A DNA stretch of 10,996 nucleotides, from NCBI GenBank assembly GCA_018398765.1, contig JAHBMJ010002980.1:3381-14376 (forward strand), in the 5' to 3' direction. Positions 1 to 7,404 of the stretch are shown here, piece by piece; position 1 is the stretch's first letter; each line of letters begins with the position of its first letter. This stretch comes from Chromera velia. Its lineage: Eukaryota; Sar; Chromeraceae. Below the pieces are notes generated by a model that ran no database searches, was not told the origin of the DNA, and worked only from the letters and a program-made list of their open reading frames with translations. Both the position numbers and the translations under genes were made by a program.

Positions 1-13
1 CCTCTCTCCTGCT

Positions 14-54
14 TTCATTCTTTCTTTCTTTCTTTCCTTCTTTCTTTCTTTCTT

Positions 55-144
<90 letters not shown>

Positions 145-169
145 GGAAAAGAATGAGAGAGAAAGAAAG

Positions 170-200
<31 letters not shown>

Positions 201-231
201 GAGAAAGAAAGAAAGAGAGAGAAAGAAAGAG

Positions 232-262
<31 letters not shown>

Positions 263-275
263 GAAAGAAAGAAAG

Positions 276-306
<31 letters not shown>

Positions 307-383
307 GAAAGAGAGAGAGAGAGAGAGAGAGAACGCAGAAAGAGAGGGAGAGAGAACGAAGGAAAGTGAGGGAGAGAGAGAGG

Positions 384-420
<37 letters not shown>
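14..420. repeat. Compound microsatellite (CTTT/CT)n-(GT)n-(CA)n-(GA/GAAA)n
   Basis: The left part is CTTT and CT repeats running into GT repeats up to about 92. After a TTT centre the right part is CA repeats (about 94-126) followed by GA and GAAA repeats to about 420. The two halves are roughly reverse complements of each other, with a longer and less regular right arm. The open frames across it encode only Arg/Glu/Lys or Ser/Leu/Phe runs and are not genes. It lies beyond the last visible exon of the minus-strand phosphotransferase gene, so it is either an intron or 3' flank of that gene. Confidence 0.95.
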
Positions 421-421
<1 letters not shown>

Positions 422-460
422 TGAGAAAGCAAAAGTGACACAAAGCAGAGAGCAGCCTAC

Positions 461-568
461 CGGTTCATATTTCAAGTCGATCACCCCCATCCTCAGACAG
501 ATCATGGACATCACAATCAAGCCGTACAAACCGAAAGTGTCCAGCGCCTCAAGCTCACAGACAAGCAC
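461..568 (-). CDS. CDP-alcohol phosphotransferase exon 5 (tentative)
   Basis: A strong acceptor (pyrimidine-rich tract, then CGCTTCAG|GTGCTTGTC) opens exactly 36 codons. They contain a hydrophobic stretch, TFGLYGLIVMSMICL, and end in DLKYEP before GAACCG|GTAGGC. Both ends are phase 0, matching the phase-0 end proposed for exon 4. It resembles the last membrane helix of CEPT/EPT proteins. The final exon is not visible. Confidence 0.5.
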
Positions 569-860
569 CTGAAGCGGAACGAGACAGAAAGAAAGAAATC
601 AAATGACATCAACGAGGAGAGAGGACGATCGTTGCATCATGTCAATTTGCTTCCTCATGCGACTCTCTGCGCGAGTTCTCTGCGTCAGTGCGCGAATGAA
701 TGGACAAAATTCTGCGCGTGTGTGCCCTGCTGCCTCATGATCACATTCGTGTGTGTCTCTTTCCCGCACCTATCCGCGACTGTCCCTCTGTCTCTCTACC
801 ATTCTGTCTTTCGCATTGTCCCAGTCTACCCGCAGTTAAACGAGCGTGCGTGCGCGTTTG

Positions 861-897
<37 letters not shown>

Positions 898-3100
898 ATG
901 TATGTGTAGGGGGGGTCCATTCCTTTGTCTATGTTGGCTGATCTATGTAAGCATGCAGCTTCCCACACCAGGACGAAGAGTCTGCAACTCATTCTTTGCG
1001 AAGTGCGAGCGAGGACTGACGGTGGAGACGAAGGAGGGGATGACGAGAAATTGGAGGAGGGCGCTCCACTGAAAAATCAGAAAGAGGAGGCTACAGCACA
1101 AGCAGAGGGAAGAAATCAAAACGCACGCAGAAGAGGCAAGAAATGAAATACCAACAATGTGGTCTGACCTCACGCGCTTTGACATGAGAAGCTTTCTTCC
1201 TTGGACAGGAGAGCGGGAAGGATAAACAGGAAGGAATTTGCTCCGCGCAACTGACAGCATTGAAGTAAAGGTATCAACGTCAAAACAAACCGCAGAAAGC
1301 GCGTTCATGCAGACAGCAAACTGAGGGAGGACAACCTCTACTGATTTACAAACTCACTTTGCCGTCCCCACGATTGTGAACCCAATCATGAACAGCACCA
1401 TACAAGTCCCCAGAGACAGAAAGCGGACCCAGGCGTCTCCCGGCAACTGTCCTCCCTCTCCCCCTCCCGACAAGAAGGAGAACCAGAGCGATTGGAGAGA
1501 AGGAGGAAGAGGAAGAGAGAACAGCCACGAGGAGAATGTCCCCAGAGGGAGAGGAGGCCGGAAGTCCGGGAGGACAGGCATGTACCCGCGGGCAAGAACA
1601 AAGATGGGGATCACGAAGAAGTTCATCTCGTCGACCTGCATTCATTCGATCGATCGATCGATCAAGCAGGCAGACAGAAGGACGAAGGAACTTTAAAGGA
1701 TGTGTGCAGAAAAGAAGGATAAAGATTGAAGCAGTTCCCCAGAAATTTTTCTTTCACTGGGCTCTCTTCTTCAAATCTGCATCTCTGTTCATGTCTAAAT
1801 GGGTGCTCAAACAAATAAATGGGCATTTGACAGGCGTGCCGCAGACTTTCGTTTTCTAGCTGCCTTTTTGTTGCCTCGTCAGTATTCTTCATTGAGCCGG
1901 GAAGGGTGCCAAGGAGACGGAAAAGGCATTTTGTGCACAGGCAGGCAGCTTGAAAGATGCGCGAACAAAGAGCTCCACGCCAGCAGAAGGACAAGAAAGC
2001 AGACAGCCAGAGACAAAGAAAGAACCCACCGTCAACCAGTCTGTTGACTGCACGCATGTGCCCAGCAGAACACGACCAAGAAGTGCATGGGCCCAGGTGC
2101 CCAGGATGTACACCCCCTGCACTGAGGCGACGAATCCCAAAGCGATGCCGGGGCCCAGAGAGGTTCTCAACGAGGGCGCAAGGCTCTCTCTCATCAGCAC
2201 TGCCGCGAGGGTCGTCATGAACGCATCGCAGGTGTGATCGAAGAATTCGCCCCCGGGAGAGGACTGACGACTCCTCCGGGCCTGCTTGCCTGCATGAGAA
2301 GGGGATAAGCAAGCAGGCACACACACTATGGAGGGAAGCAAGAAAGAAAACAAAAAATGAAGACAGGAAACAAGGTGGTCTAGAGATACCCAGAGCTTCA
2401 GACACCAAAGGTGTGGGGGGAGGTGCAGACAGGGATGAGAAAAAGACGAAAGCATGGGTTCCGGGACAAGAGTAGACAAAAAGTAGAAAAATTGGTAACA
2501 CAAACATACCCCCCAAGGCAGAAGACACCTCTGTGGATGTTGGGACAGCAAGGGAAAAGGAACACGTGAGGACGACAAGCAGTTCGGAATGGCAGAGATT
2601 CACGCACAGAAAGCATGGACACCTCCGAGCGAAGACGGAAGAAAAAGACAAGAATGAGGGCGTCTCCATTGAGTACAAAACCTTTTTTTTCTGCCATATC
2701 CACATTCATTCGAAGCACACTTTCCAAACCACCAGTTTAGGGAGAAAAAAAAAACGACCGGCCCAATTCACCCATTTGCCCAACGTTATTGTCGCAATTT
2801 CCGTTTGGTTCTCCTCTGTACCTGACCATCCATATTGTCCAGCAGGCCATAGACAATCCAGAGCACAGCACAGCCTGCATGTGCCCCTAGTGCGAAGAGG
2901 CCTGCCGAGCTAAGGGCACAGAGAAGGCCGAGGAATGTGAGCCAGTCGGGATGCAGGGTGGGGGGCACCAGAAGTTCGCAGAGACGATCACAGAGCGGGC
3001 TGATGACGTGCTGGTAGAAGGGTGAGGTTGAGGGGGGGACGTATTTGTACTCCGAGGAGGACTTGGACGGAGACGGTTTTTTTGTTTTCTTTGCCGGCAT
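461..3100 (-). CDS. CDP-alcohol phosphotransferase (choline/ethanolamine phosphotransferase-like), multi-exon, 3' end missing
   Basis: Integral membrane enzyme of the ER/Golgi type that transfers phosphocholine or phosphoethanolamine from the CDP-alcohol to diacylglycerol (last Kennedy pathway step). Start ATG is at 3100-3098 (context GAAAATGCC). Proposed exons: 3100-2827, 2289-2054, 1635-1358, about 1240-1021 and 568-461. Splicing exons 1 and 2 creates the full family signature DG(x)2AR(x)8G(x)3D(x)3D at residues 91-113, with D88, D91, G92, A95, R96, G105, D109 and D113 all present. The N-terminus is a Lys/Ser-rich tail, then an amphipathic segment and a hydrophobic segment near residues 53-85. 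Downstream exons encode hydrophobic segments in the order expected for eukaryotic CEPT/EPT enzymes. Choline versus ethanolamine preference cannot be told. The last exon(s) and stop are not seen; the frame runs into the microsatellite. Confidence 0.88.
864..896. repeat. (GT)n microsatellite inside an intron
   Basis: An uninterrupted GT tract of about 33 bases lies in the proposed intron between exons 4 and 5 of the phosphotransferase gene. On the gene's own strand it is (CA)n. Confidence 0.95.
1021..1240 (-). CDS. CDP-alcohol phosphotransferase exon 4 (tentative)
   Basis: An open frame reads SDHIVGISFLASSACVLISS, then WSALLQFLVIPSFVST, and ends at a GTCAGT donor at 1020. The order and hydrophobic pattern fit the penultimate membrane segments of CEPT/EPT enzymes. 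The 5' boundary is uncertain. An acceptor at 1168 or 1240 keeps phase with exon 3, while the best-looking acceptor (CTGTCAG at 1251-1253) leads into another frame. A further acceptor, TTTTTCAG|TGGAGC at 1069, could split this exon in two. Confidence 0.4.
1358..1635 (-). CDS. CDP-alcohol phosphotransferase exon 3
   Basis: The acceptor AATGCAG|GTCGACGAG is followed by VDEMNFFVIPIFVLARGY, then a Pro/Gly-rich loop, then VRFLSLGTCMVLFMIGFTIV. This matches the two membrane segments that follow the catalytic half in the family. The donor is GCAAA|GTGAGT at 1357. The Pro/Gly-rich centre (about 1420-1560) may hide a short intron, for example ATGCCT|GTCCTC to GGACAG|TTGCCG, which keeps frame. The DNA before the acceptor is a (TCGA)n run instead of a pyrimidine tract. 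Confidence 0.65.
1646..1663. repeat. (TCGA)n run next to the exon 3 acceptor
   Basis: TCGATCGATCGATCGATC is a self-complementary tetranucleotide run ending about 10 bases before the proposed exon 3 acceptor, on the intron side. It occupies the place where a polypyrimidine tract would be expected. Confidence 0.9.
2054..2289 (-). CDS. CDP-alcohol phosphotransferase exon 2
   Basis: The acceptor is CATGCAG|GCAAGCAGG. The exon completes GKQARRSRQSSPGGEFFDHTCD, giving the second half of the catalytic signature at exact spacing, then AF and a long hydrophobic stretch ending in GVYILGTWAH. The donor is taken as TGC|GTGCAG at 2053, because it is phase 0 and gives the normal distance from the TW-x-H element to the next membrane segment. 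An earlier donor, CTTG|GTCGTG, is possible. Confidence 0.85.
2827..3100 (-). CDS. CDP-alcohol phosphotransferase exon 1
   Basis: Encodes residues 1-91 plus one base. It opens with a lysine/serine-rich segment (residues 3-17), followed by SPFYQHVISPLCDRLCELL and LHPDWLTFLG, the usual amphipathic helix and first membrane segment. It ends in LLDNMD, the first aspartates of the catalytic motif. The donor is GATG|GTCAGG at 2826 (minus strand). The alternative CAG|GTACAG three codons later would break the motif. Confidence 0.9.
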
Positions 3101-3782
3101 TTTCACTTGCTTTCGTTCTGCACACCGTCTTTTTTGAGAAGATGATGAGCCAACACAAAGAGAAACGCTTTCACAAGCCTGTCATCTAACTGTTTAAGTC
3201 TGCACGAGCGGATTCAAGCACAAATCACGGTGTGCACGATAGGAAAGGATGCGTCGCTGATGGAAGTGGAAATGGTGATCATGTATGGAGTGTAGCGGCA
3301 CAGGTAGAGACCGCTCTCAGCGGATCAATCGAGTAGCTTGGCATGTTCCACCTCTGTCGGGTTCTGGGAGGTCATGATGCATCACCGTCGACAGAAGGGG
3401 ACGGGAATCTGGAAGGAAACTGGTTTCTAAGGAGTCACTGCCACGGAGACGCGGCATATCGATATGCATGACGCCAGCTGGCGCGCGCCTTCAGCTAGAC
3501 GATCGATGACGCGCGATCGCGATCGATCGCGTAGACGGACCACCGGACTGCTGCTCGGCAGCTGGCAAGATCTGGCAAGTGGAGAGCTGGGCTACACGTA
3601 TACATACGCTTCTTTCTGCTTCATCCATCGCATTCATACCCCTGGATTGAATAGCCTGGCAGTATTGTTCTGGACGACACCCTCAGACGCAGCTGGTTAG
3701 AAAAGATTGCACTCTCATTGAAAGTTGTGAGCTTCTTTTGGAAGGAGACGGCAAGAGACGGCTTGTTCGGTATTGCATCGGA
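3101..3782. promoter_or_regulatory. Shared divergent intergenic region (putative bidirectional promoter)
   Basis: About 680 bases separate the minus-strand phosphotransferase start (3100) from the plus-strand TPR start (3783). No coding is supported here. Any promoter of both genes should lie in it. I see no convincing TATA box. The notable content is the palindrome cluster at 3454-3531. Confidence 0.6.
3454..3531. promoter_or_regulatory. Cluster of perfect palindromes (candidate protein-binding sites)
   Basis: Four perfect palindromes lie within 78 bases: GCATATCGATATGC (3454-3467), CGCCAGCTGGCG (3472-3483), GGCGCGCGCC (3480-3489) and CGCGATCGATCGCG (3518-3531). They sit centrally between two divergent genes. 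A role as transcription-factor sites is inference. Self-complementary DNA with many CpG and GATC steps is what the sequence shows directly. Confidence 0.5.
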
Positions 3783-4047
3783 ATGAGTCTCCCTGGAGAC
3801 GGTGCGTCTTCTGTCGGAAGTGCTGATGGTACAGAACGCTTCCTAGGGCTTGGTGGCACAGATGGAGCTCAAAATGAGCTGCCTGCTGACAGGTCAGAGG
3901 AGGCGCTTTCGCATCTTGAGGGAATGAGTGCGGGTTCTCTCTGGCTGGACTCGCAACATGAAGCACGCTCATTGGTGAGGAGAGACACAACTGTCCCTCC
4001 TCTTGACGATCTGGGGATGGCCGACAGGCTCACAGCCATTGATGAAG
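3783..4047 (+). CDS. TPR protein exon 1
   Basis: It begins at the first ATG in frame (CGGAATGAGT) and encodes 88 residues plus one base. The segment is acidic, without a recognised domain and with no signal peptide. The donor is GAAG|GTCAGT at 4048. The stop TGA directly after the donor in this frame supports splicing here. The intron to 4159 is 112 bases. Confidence 0.65.
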
Positions 4048-6173
4048 GTCAGTGAAGGTCCGCTCAGGTGCAGGTAGACGGTTGACCCCTCTGTGTATGC
4101 GTCTGCGCTATGTCGCCTCGACTTCATACATCAATTCTTCCTTTGGCTTTGACTGTCAGGGAACACGGTGGAAATCTTCGAGTTCTTCGTTCAGGACCTT
4201 TTCGAGATTGGCAAGATGTACTGCGGAGGAAGTGAGCTGGTGGATCCCGTGAAGAAAAAGAGCGCGCTGACGCAGTTTGGCGTGGCGAGAATCGGGGTTG
4301 AGAACTACATTCTCAGTGAGGACGCGACTGCACGTCTGAATCCGTCTGACGTTCCCGTCTCCGTTCTTGAGAAAGTGCTCGACTGGAAGTCGTGGAGGCT
4401 GCTGTGTGCGATCGGAGATCTGCCTGCGCACTCCCTTGTACGAGGGTACGAGGAAGAGGGGAGGGTGGAGGAGGCACTTCGGGGATACGAGGAAGTGCTC
4501 CGAGTGAGAAGAAAGCGTCTCGGGGCAGAGAGAGTTGGGAGACAGGACGATGCCTTCGTGCGGCTGAGCTGCCTCCTCCGGCAGACGGGGAGGTTTGATG
4601 AAGCGATGGAGCGGTACAGACAATTGTTGAACGATTTGGTGGGGGAAGGCGGGAACAGAAATTCAAAGCTTGCACAGAATCTTGTTGTCAAAGAGATGAT
4701 CCTGCTCCTGCAGGAAGAGAAATGGAGAAGAGAGAGGTATGAGGAGATTCTTGAGATCATCAGAGCGTGTTTCGAAGACAGACAGGTTTCTGACTTTGCC
4801 GACATGGCGGGGAGGGCACTGGGGGAAGAAGGAAAGGACGAAGAGGAGAGGCTAAAAAAGGTAAAAAACTTTTTTGGAGATGAAAGTCCCGAGATTCCCC
4901 GTTTCCTGAAATCAGAGGCTGAAGCTTTCGAGAAACTAGGTCTGAGGAAGGTAGCAATAAAAACACTGAAAGAGGCACTTCGATTGCACAAGAAACTTCA
5001 CGGAGAGAGCAGTTGCGAGTATATGGATACCCTCCTCATGATATCTCAGATGCTTGAGGCGGAGGGCAGCAACAAGGAAGCGGTAGAGAGGCTCAATGAG
5101 CGACTGGTGTTGCAGAAAAGGCATCATGGAGAGAACAGTTGTGAAGCCGCAGATACTCTTCTGAAAATATCCCAGTTGCTCGAAAAGGAAGGCAGGTATG
5201 GGGAGGCGATTGTGAATTTAGAGCAGCGGTTGTCGATGCAGAAAGTTGTTGACAGCAGGGACAATCGTCAAGCTGCAGATCTAGCTGCAGATACGCTTGC
5301 CATGATTTCTCGTATTTATGAGAGAGAGGGAAAGTGGGAGGATGCAGCACGGAAGTTAGAAGAGCGGCTGCAGATGCAGAAAAAGATCGATCGAGAAAGC
5401 AGACATGAGGACAACAAGTCTCCACTGCAGATATCTGAGATCCTTAAAGTGGGGGAGAGAAAGGAACTTGCGAAGAGGTTGAAAGAGCGGCTAGAAATGC
5501 CCACGAAACTTCGTTCAGGAGAGGGTGTTGAGGTTGCAGAGACGCTTCTGTCGATCTCTCAAATCCTTGAAAGTCCGGGGAGAGAAGATGAGGCATTGAA
5601 AAGATGTGAAGAGACGTTGTACCTGAGAATGAAAGTCTGCCTTCCTGGAGCCAGCAGGGTAGATGTCCGGCTTCTGAAAAAGTCTGTGCAACTTCTTGAA
5701 AGACAGCAGAATGGAGAGAGGAGGCAATAAAAAGGTGCGGGGACTTGACGAGCCTGCTTCTTTTTCGGGGCTTTGGAGCTGAGGTTTGGGAATTTGGTGT
5801 ATTCGTAGATGCATTGTCAGTGTATTTGTGTCTGCTTCTGAGAGAAGGGAGGTGCAAGGATTTGTTTCAAAAATATGAAGAAGTTCGAGCACTGTGCCCG
5901 TTGAGGGCTCGGAAGACCGTGACTTTGGCCCTTCTTCTCTCTGAGGAGACTGAACAATTGACCAGGACAGGGGATGGGGATGGAAGGGGACACTTTGAGG
6001 AGCTGCTGCAGGTGATGCGGGAGCGATTGGGGGAAACCAGCCCCGAAGTCTCCCTGTTGATATTGCAGCTGGAGAAACGAGATTTGGGACAGGAGAGGGG
6101 ACCGGGCGAAAAAAAGGTGGAGGTCGACCTTGAAACGGCGTGGGGCTTGCCTTACAGTGTCACGGTCAGTTGA
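3783..6173 (+). CDS. TPR-repeat protein (42-residue, kinesin-light-chain/NPHP3-like repeats), apparent frameshift
   Basis: Tandem tetratricopeptide repeats form a helical scaffold for protein binding; no catalytic domain is visible and the partner is unknown. Exon 1 is 3783-4047 and exon 2 begins at 4160 (phase 1 junction, GAAG|GTCAGT to CTGTCAG|GG). The N-terminal 90 residues are acidic and low-complexity. TPR-like pairs start near 4435 (GYEEEGRVEEALRGYEEVL). From 5008 the repeats keep an exact 126-base step: starts at 5008, 5134, 5260, then 5398 after a 12-base insertion, 5524 and 5650. The first frame stops at 5728-5730 (611 residues), but the next frame continues the same repeat as EEAIKRCGDL and runs to a stop at 6171-6173. 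Real gene: very likely. Whether the break is real, an assembly error or a small intron is open. Confidence 0.82.
4160..5730 (+). CDS. TPR protein exon 2, first frame, up to the frameshift stop
   Basis: Acceptor GACTGTCAG, then GNTVEIFEFFVQDLF. It is a continuous 522-codon frame, Glu/Lys/Arg-rich, with repeated helix pairs of the type DTLLKISQLLEKEGRYGEAI. The repeat core is clearest from 4900 to 5715. The TAA at 5728-5730 cuts repeat 6 in the middle, between helix A and helix B. Confidence 0.88.
5718..6173 (+). CDS. TPR protein continuation in the shifted frame
   Basis: Reading from about 5718 gives EEAIKRCGDLTSLLLF, the missing helix B of repeat 6. A further repeat follows (FVDALSVYLCLLLREGRCKD then LFQKYEEVRALC) and a more distant one (HFEELLQVMRERLG). 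The stop TGA is at 6171-6173. It overlaps GTCAGT at 6165, a donor sequence also used elsewhere in the window, so the gene may splice on, possibly to 6520. Confidence 0.7.
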   Translation, partial: EEAIKRCGDLTSLLLFRGFGAEVWEFGVFVDALSVYLCLLLREGRCKDLFQKYEEVRALCPLRARKTVTLALLLSEETEQLTRTGDGDGRGHFEELLQVMRERLGETSPEVSLLILQLEKRDLGQERGPGEKKVEVDLETAWGLPYSVTVS

Positions 6174-6280
6174 GGAAAGCGAATGATCACTCTGAAATTT
6201 GAATCTCTCCGGGACAGTCTTAAATTTCCAGCACGCAAAGCGGTCATTCTTTCTGGGACTTTGTTTTTCTCCAACAATCT

Positions 6281-6317
6281 TTCTGTCTGTCTGCCTGTAG
6301 GTATGTGTGTACGTATG

Positions 6318-6368
<51 letters not shown>

Positions 6369-6374
6369 CTGTGT

Positions 6375-6412
<38 letters not shown>

Positions 6413-6511
6413 CTGTGTATCTGTCTGTGTATCTGTCTGTGTGTCTGTCTGTCGGCCTGTGTGTCTGTTTGTCTATCTGTCTTGTCTTTCTGTCTTTCTG
6501 TCTGTCTGTGT
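6281..6511. repeat. Compound (TCTG)n / (AT)n / (GT)n microsatellite
   Basis: TCTG units lead to an AT tract (6319-6340), GT tracts (6341-6368 and about 6380-6407), and then mixed TCTG/TATCTG units to 6511. Frames across it give Cys/Val or Thr/His runs only. It may lie in a terminal intron of the TPR gene or in the intergenic spacer. Confidence 0.95.
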
Positions 6512-6519
6512 TCATGAAG

Positions 6520-6837
6520 AAAAGGAGGGAAAGACACCATATAGTCTGTCTGCTTCTGGTGATGCCATCGGCTGAAAAAGGGAACCCCGGAAGAAGAAAG
6601 AATGTTGAATTCGAACCTCGGAGTAAAGGAACTCAAAAGAAAGGAAATGTAGAGAAACGAACCCTTCCAGATGGAAAGAATGTGGAAGTGCAAGAGCGTA
6701 AGCCTGCACTGGGCGAGGAAAGGCCGCAGGGGACGCTGAAGGCCTGGAGCTCTGGTACTCTTCCACTGAGAGCACGCCAAAAGAAAAGAAAAAAACAGAA
6801 GAGAATGAAAGGAGCTTCCGTCCGTCTGTCTGCTTAG
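6520..6837 (+). other. Possible coding exon, basic Lys/Arg-rich (uncertain)
   Basis: An open frame follows a pyrimidine-rich tract and ATGAAG at 6519, and ends with TAG at 6835-6837. An ATG lies in it at 6562. The product is basic, with two similar short elements, KNVEFEPRSKG and KNVEVQERKPALG, and a KKRKKQKR tail. It joins in phase to the possible TPR donor at 6165, which would make it the C-terminal exon of that gene. It could equally be non-coding. No family is recognised. Confidence 0.25.
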
Positions 6838-6880
6838 CAGTCTATCGTCTGTCTGTTTGTCTGTCTATCGTCTGTCTGCG
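6821..6880. repeat. Short (TCTG)n tract
   Basis: Imperfect TCTG and TCTATCG units. The rest of 6881-7216 is purine-rich, low-complexity spacer without a supported gene. Confidence 0.85.
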
Positions 6881-7216
6881 CGCAACAGAAGAAAGAGACA
6901 AACAGAAGAGAATGAAGAAAAAGAAAAAAGAAAGAAAAGACGATGTTGTCTGTCTGTGTGCATGTGTGCTCATCCATGGATATACATGAAGAAGGGAGGA
7001 AGACGCATTCGCAGGAGTATACGACTTGGGGTGTGTGGATGTGTGTGGATGCATGAGAGCTTGAGATTAAGTCTGTTCCTGTGTGCAGAAAGATTTGCAG
7101 GGGTACGCACAAGACGGTGGCGCGTAGATACCAGAGAAGGGAAGAGAGAAGAAGAGGGGAGAGAGGACAGAGCGTGCATCTGTGTGCCGGTTTGTATTCA
7201 AAATGGATCTGCCAAC

Positions 7217-7404
7217 ATGAAACGAAGACTTTCATCACCGTCTGGAGAGGGAAAAGGAAATCATGGAAGTGGATGTGGAGGTCATCTTCGGGTTTTGCAT
7301 CCAGAACAAGCGCTCACTGCTTCTTTCTTGACAGGCGCTGCGGTCAAGCCCCTGAATAAGAAGAGAATGCCCGAAAGAAGTATTCTACACAAAAAGCAGA
7401 AGAC
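7217..7404 (+). CDS. Kinase exon 1 (start uncertain)
   Basis: ATG at 7217 begins MKRRLSSPSGEGKG, a basic Ser-rich N-terminal extension; a second in-frame ATG at 7367 would leave only 13 residues before the splice. The donor is AAGAC|GTAAAA at 7405 and the frame hits TAA just after it. Joined to an acceptor at 7445 it gives KKQKT-RYKPLG. Transcription might start in a more distant 5' exon instead. Confidence 0.45.

Noticed and set aside
15-572. Long open frames on both strands (Ser/Leu/Phe or Arg/Glu/Lys repeats)
   Set aside because: They are direct translations of microsatellites. Only the 461-568 part of the minus strand has normal composition and proper splice borders.
1662-2705. 347-codon open frame on the minus strand
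   Set aside because: It covers exon 2 of the phosphotransferase in the wrong frame plus two pyrimidine-rich introns. The frame carrying the catalytic motif is a different one.
3464-3700. 78-codon open frame in the divergent intergenic region
   Set aside because: Arg-rich translation of the palindrome cluster, with no family resemblance and no splice context.
5659-5720. Small intron as explanation of the TPR frame change
   Set aside because: It restores frame but removes helix A of repeat 6 (LLKKSVQLLE), which fits the repeat consensus. A GA-unit change fits better, though transcripts must decide.
5728-5735. Programmed -1 frameshifting at the A-run AAAAA
   Set aside because: The A-run lies after the TAA of the first frame, so ribosomes would stop before reaching it.
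6183-6575. Cys/Val-rich and Thr/His-rich open frames
   Set aside because: Translation of GT, AT and TCTG repeats without coding character.
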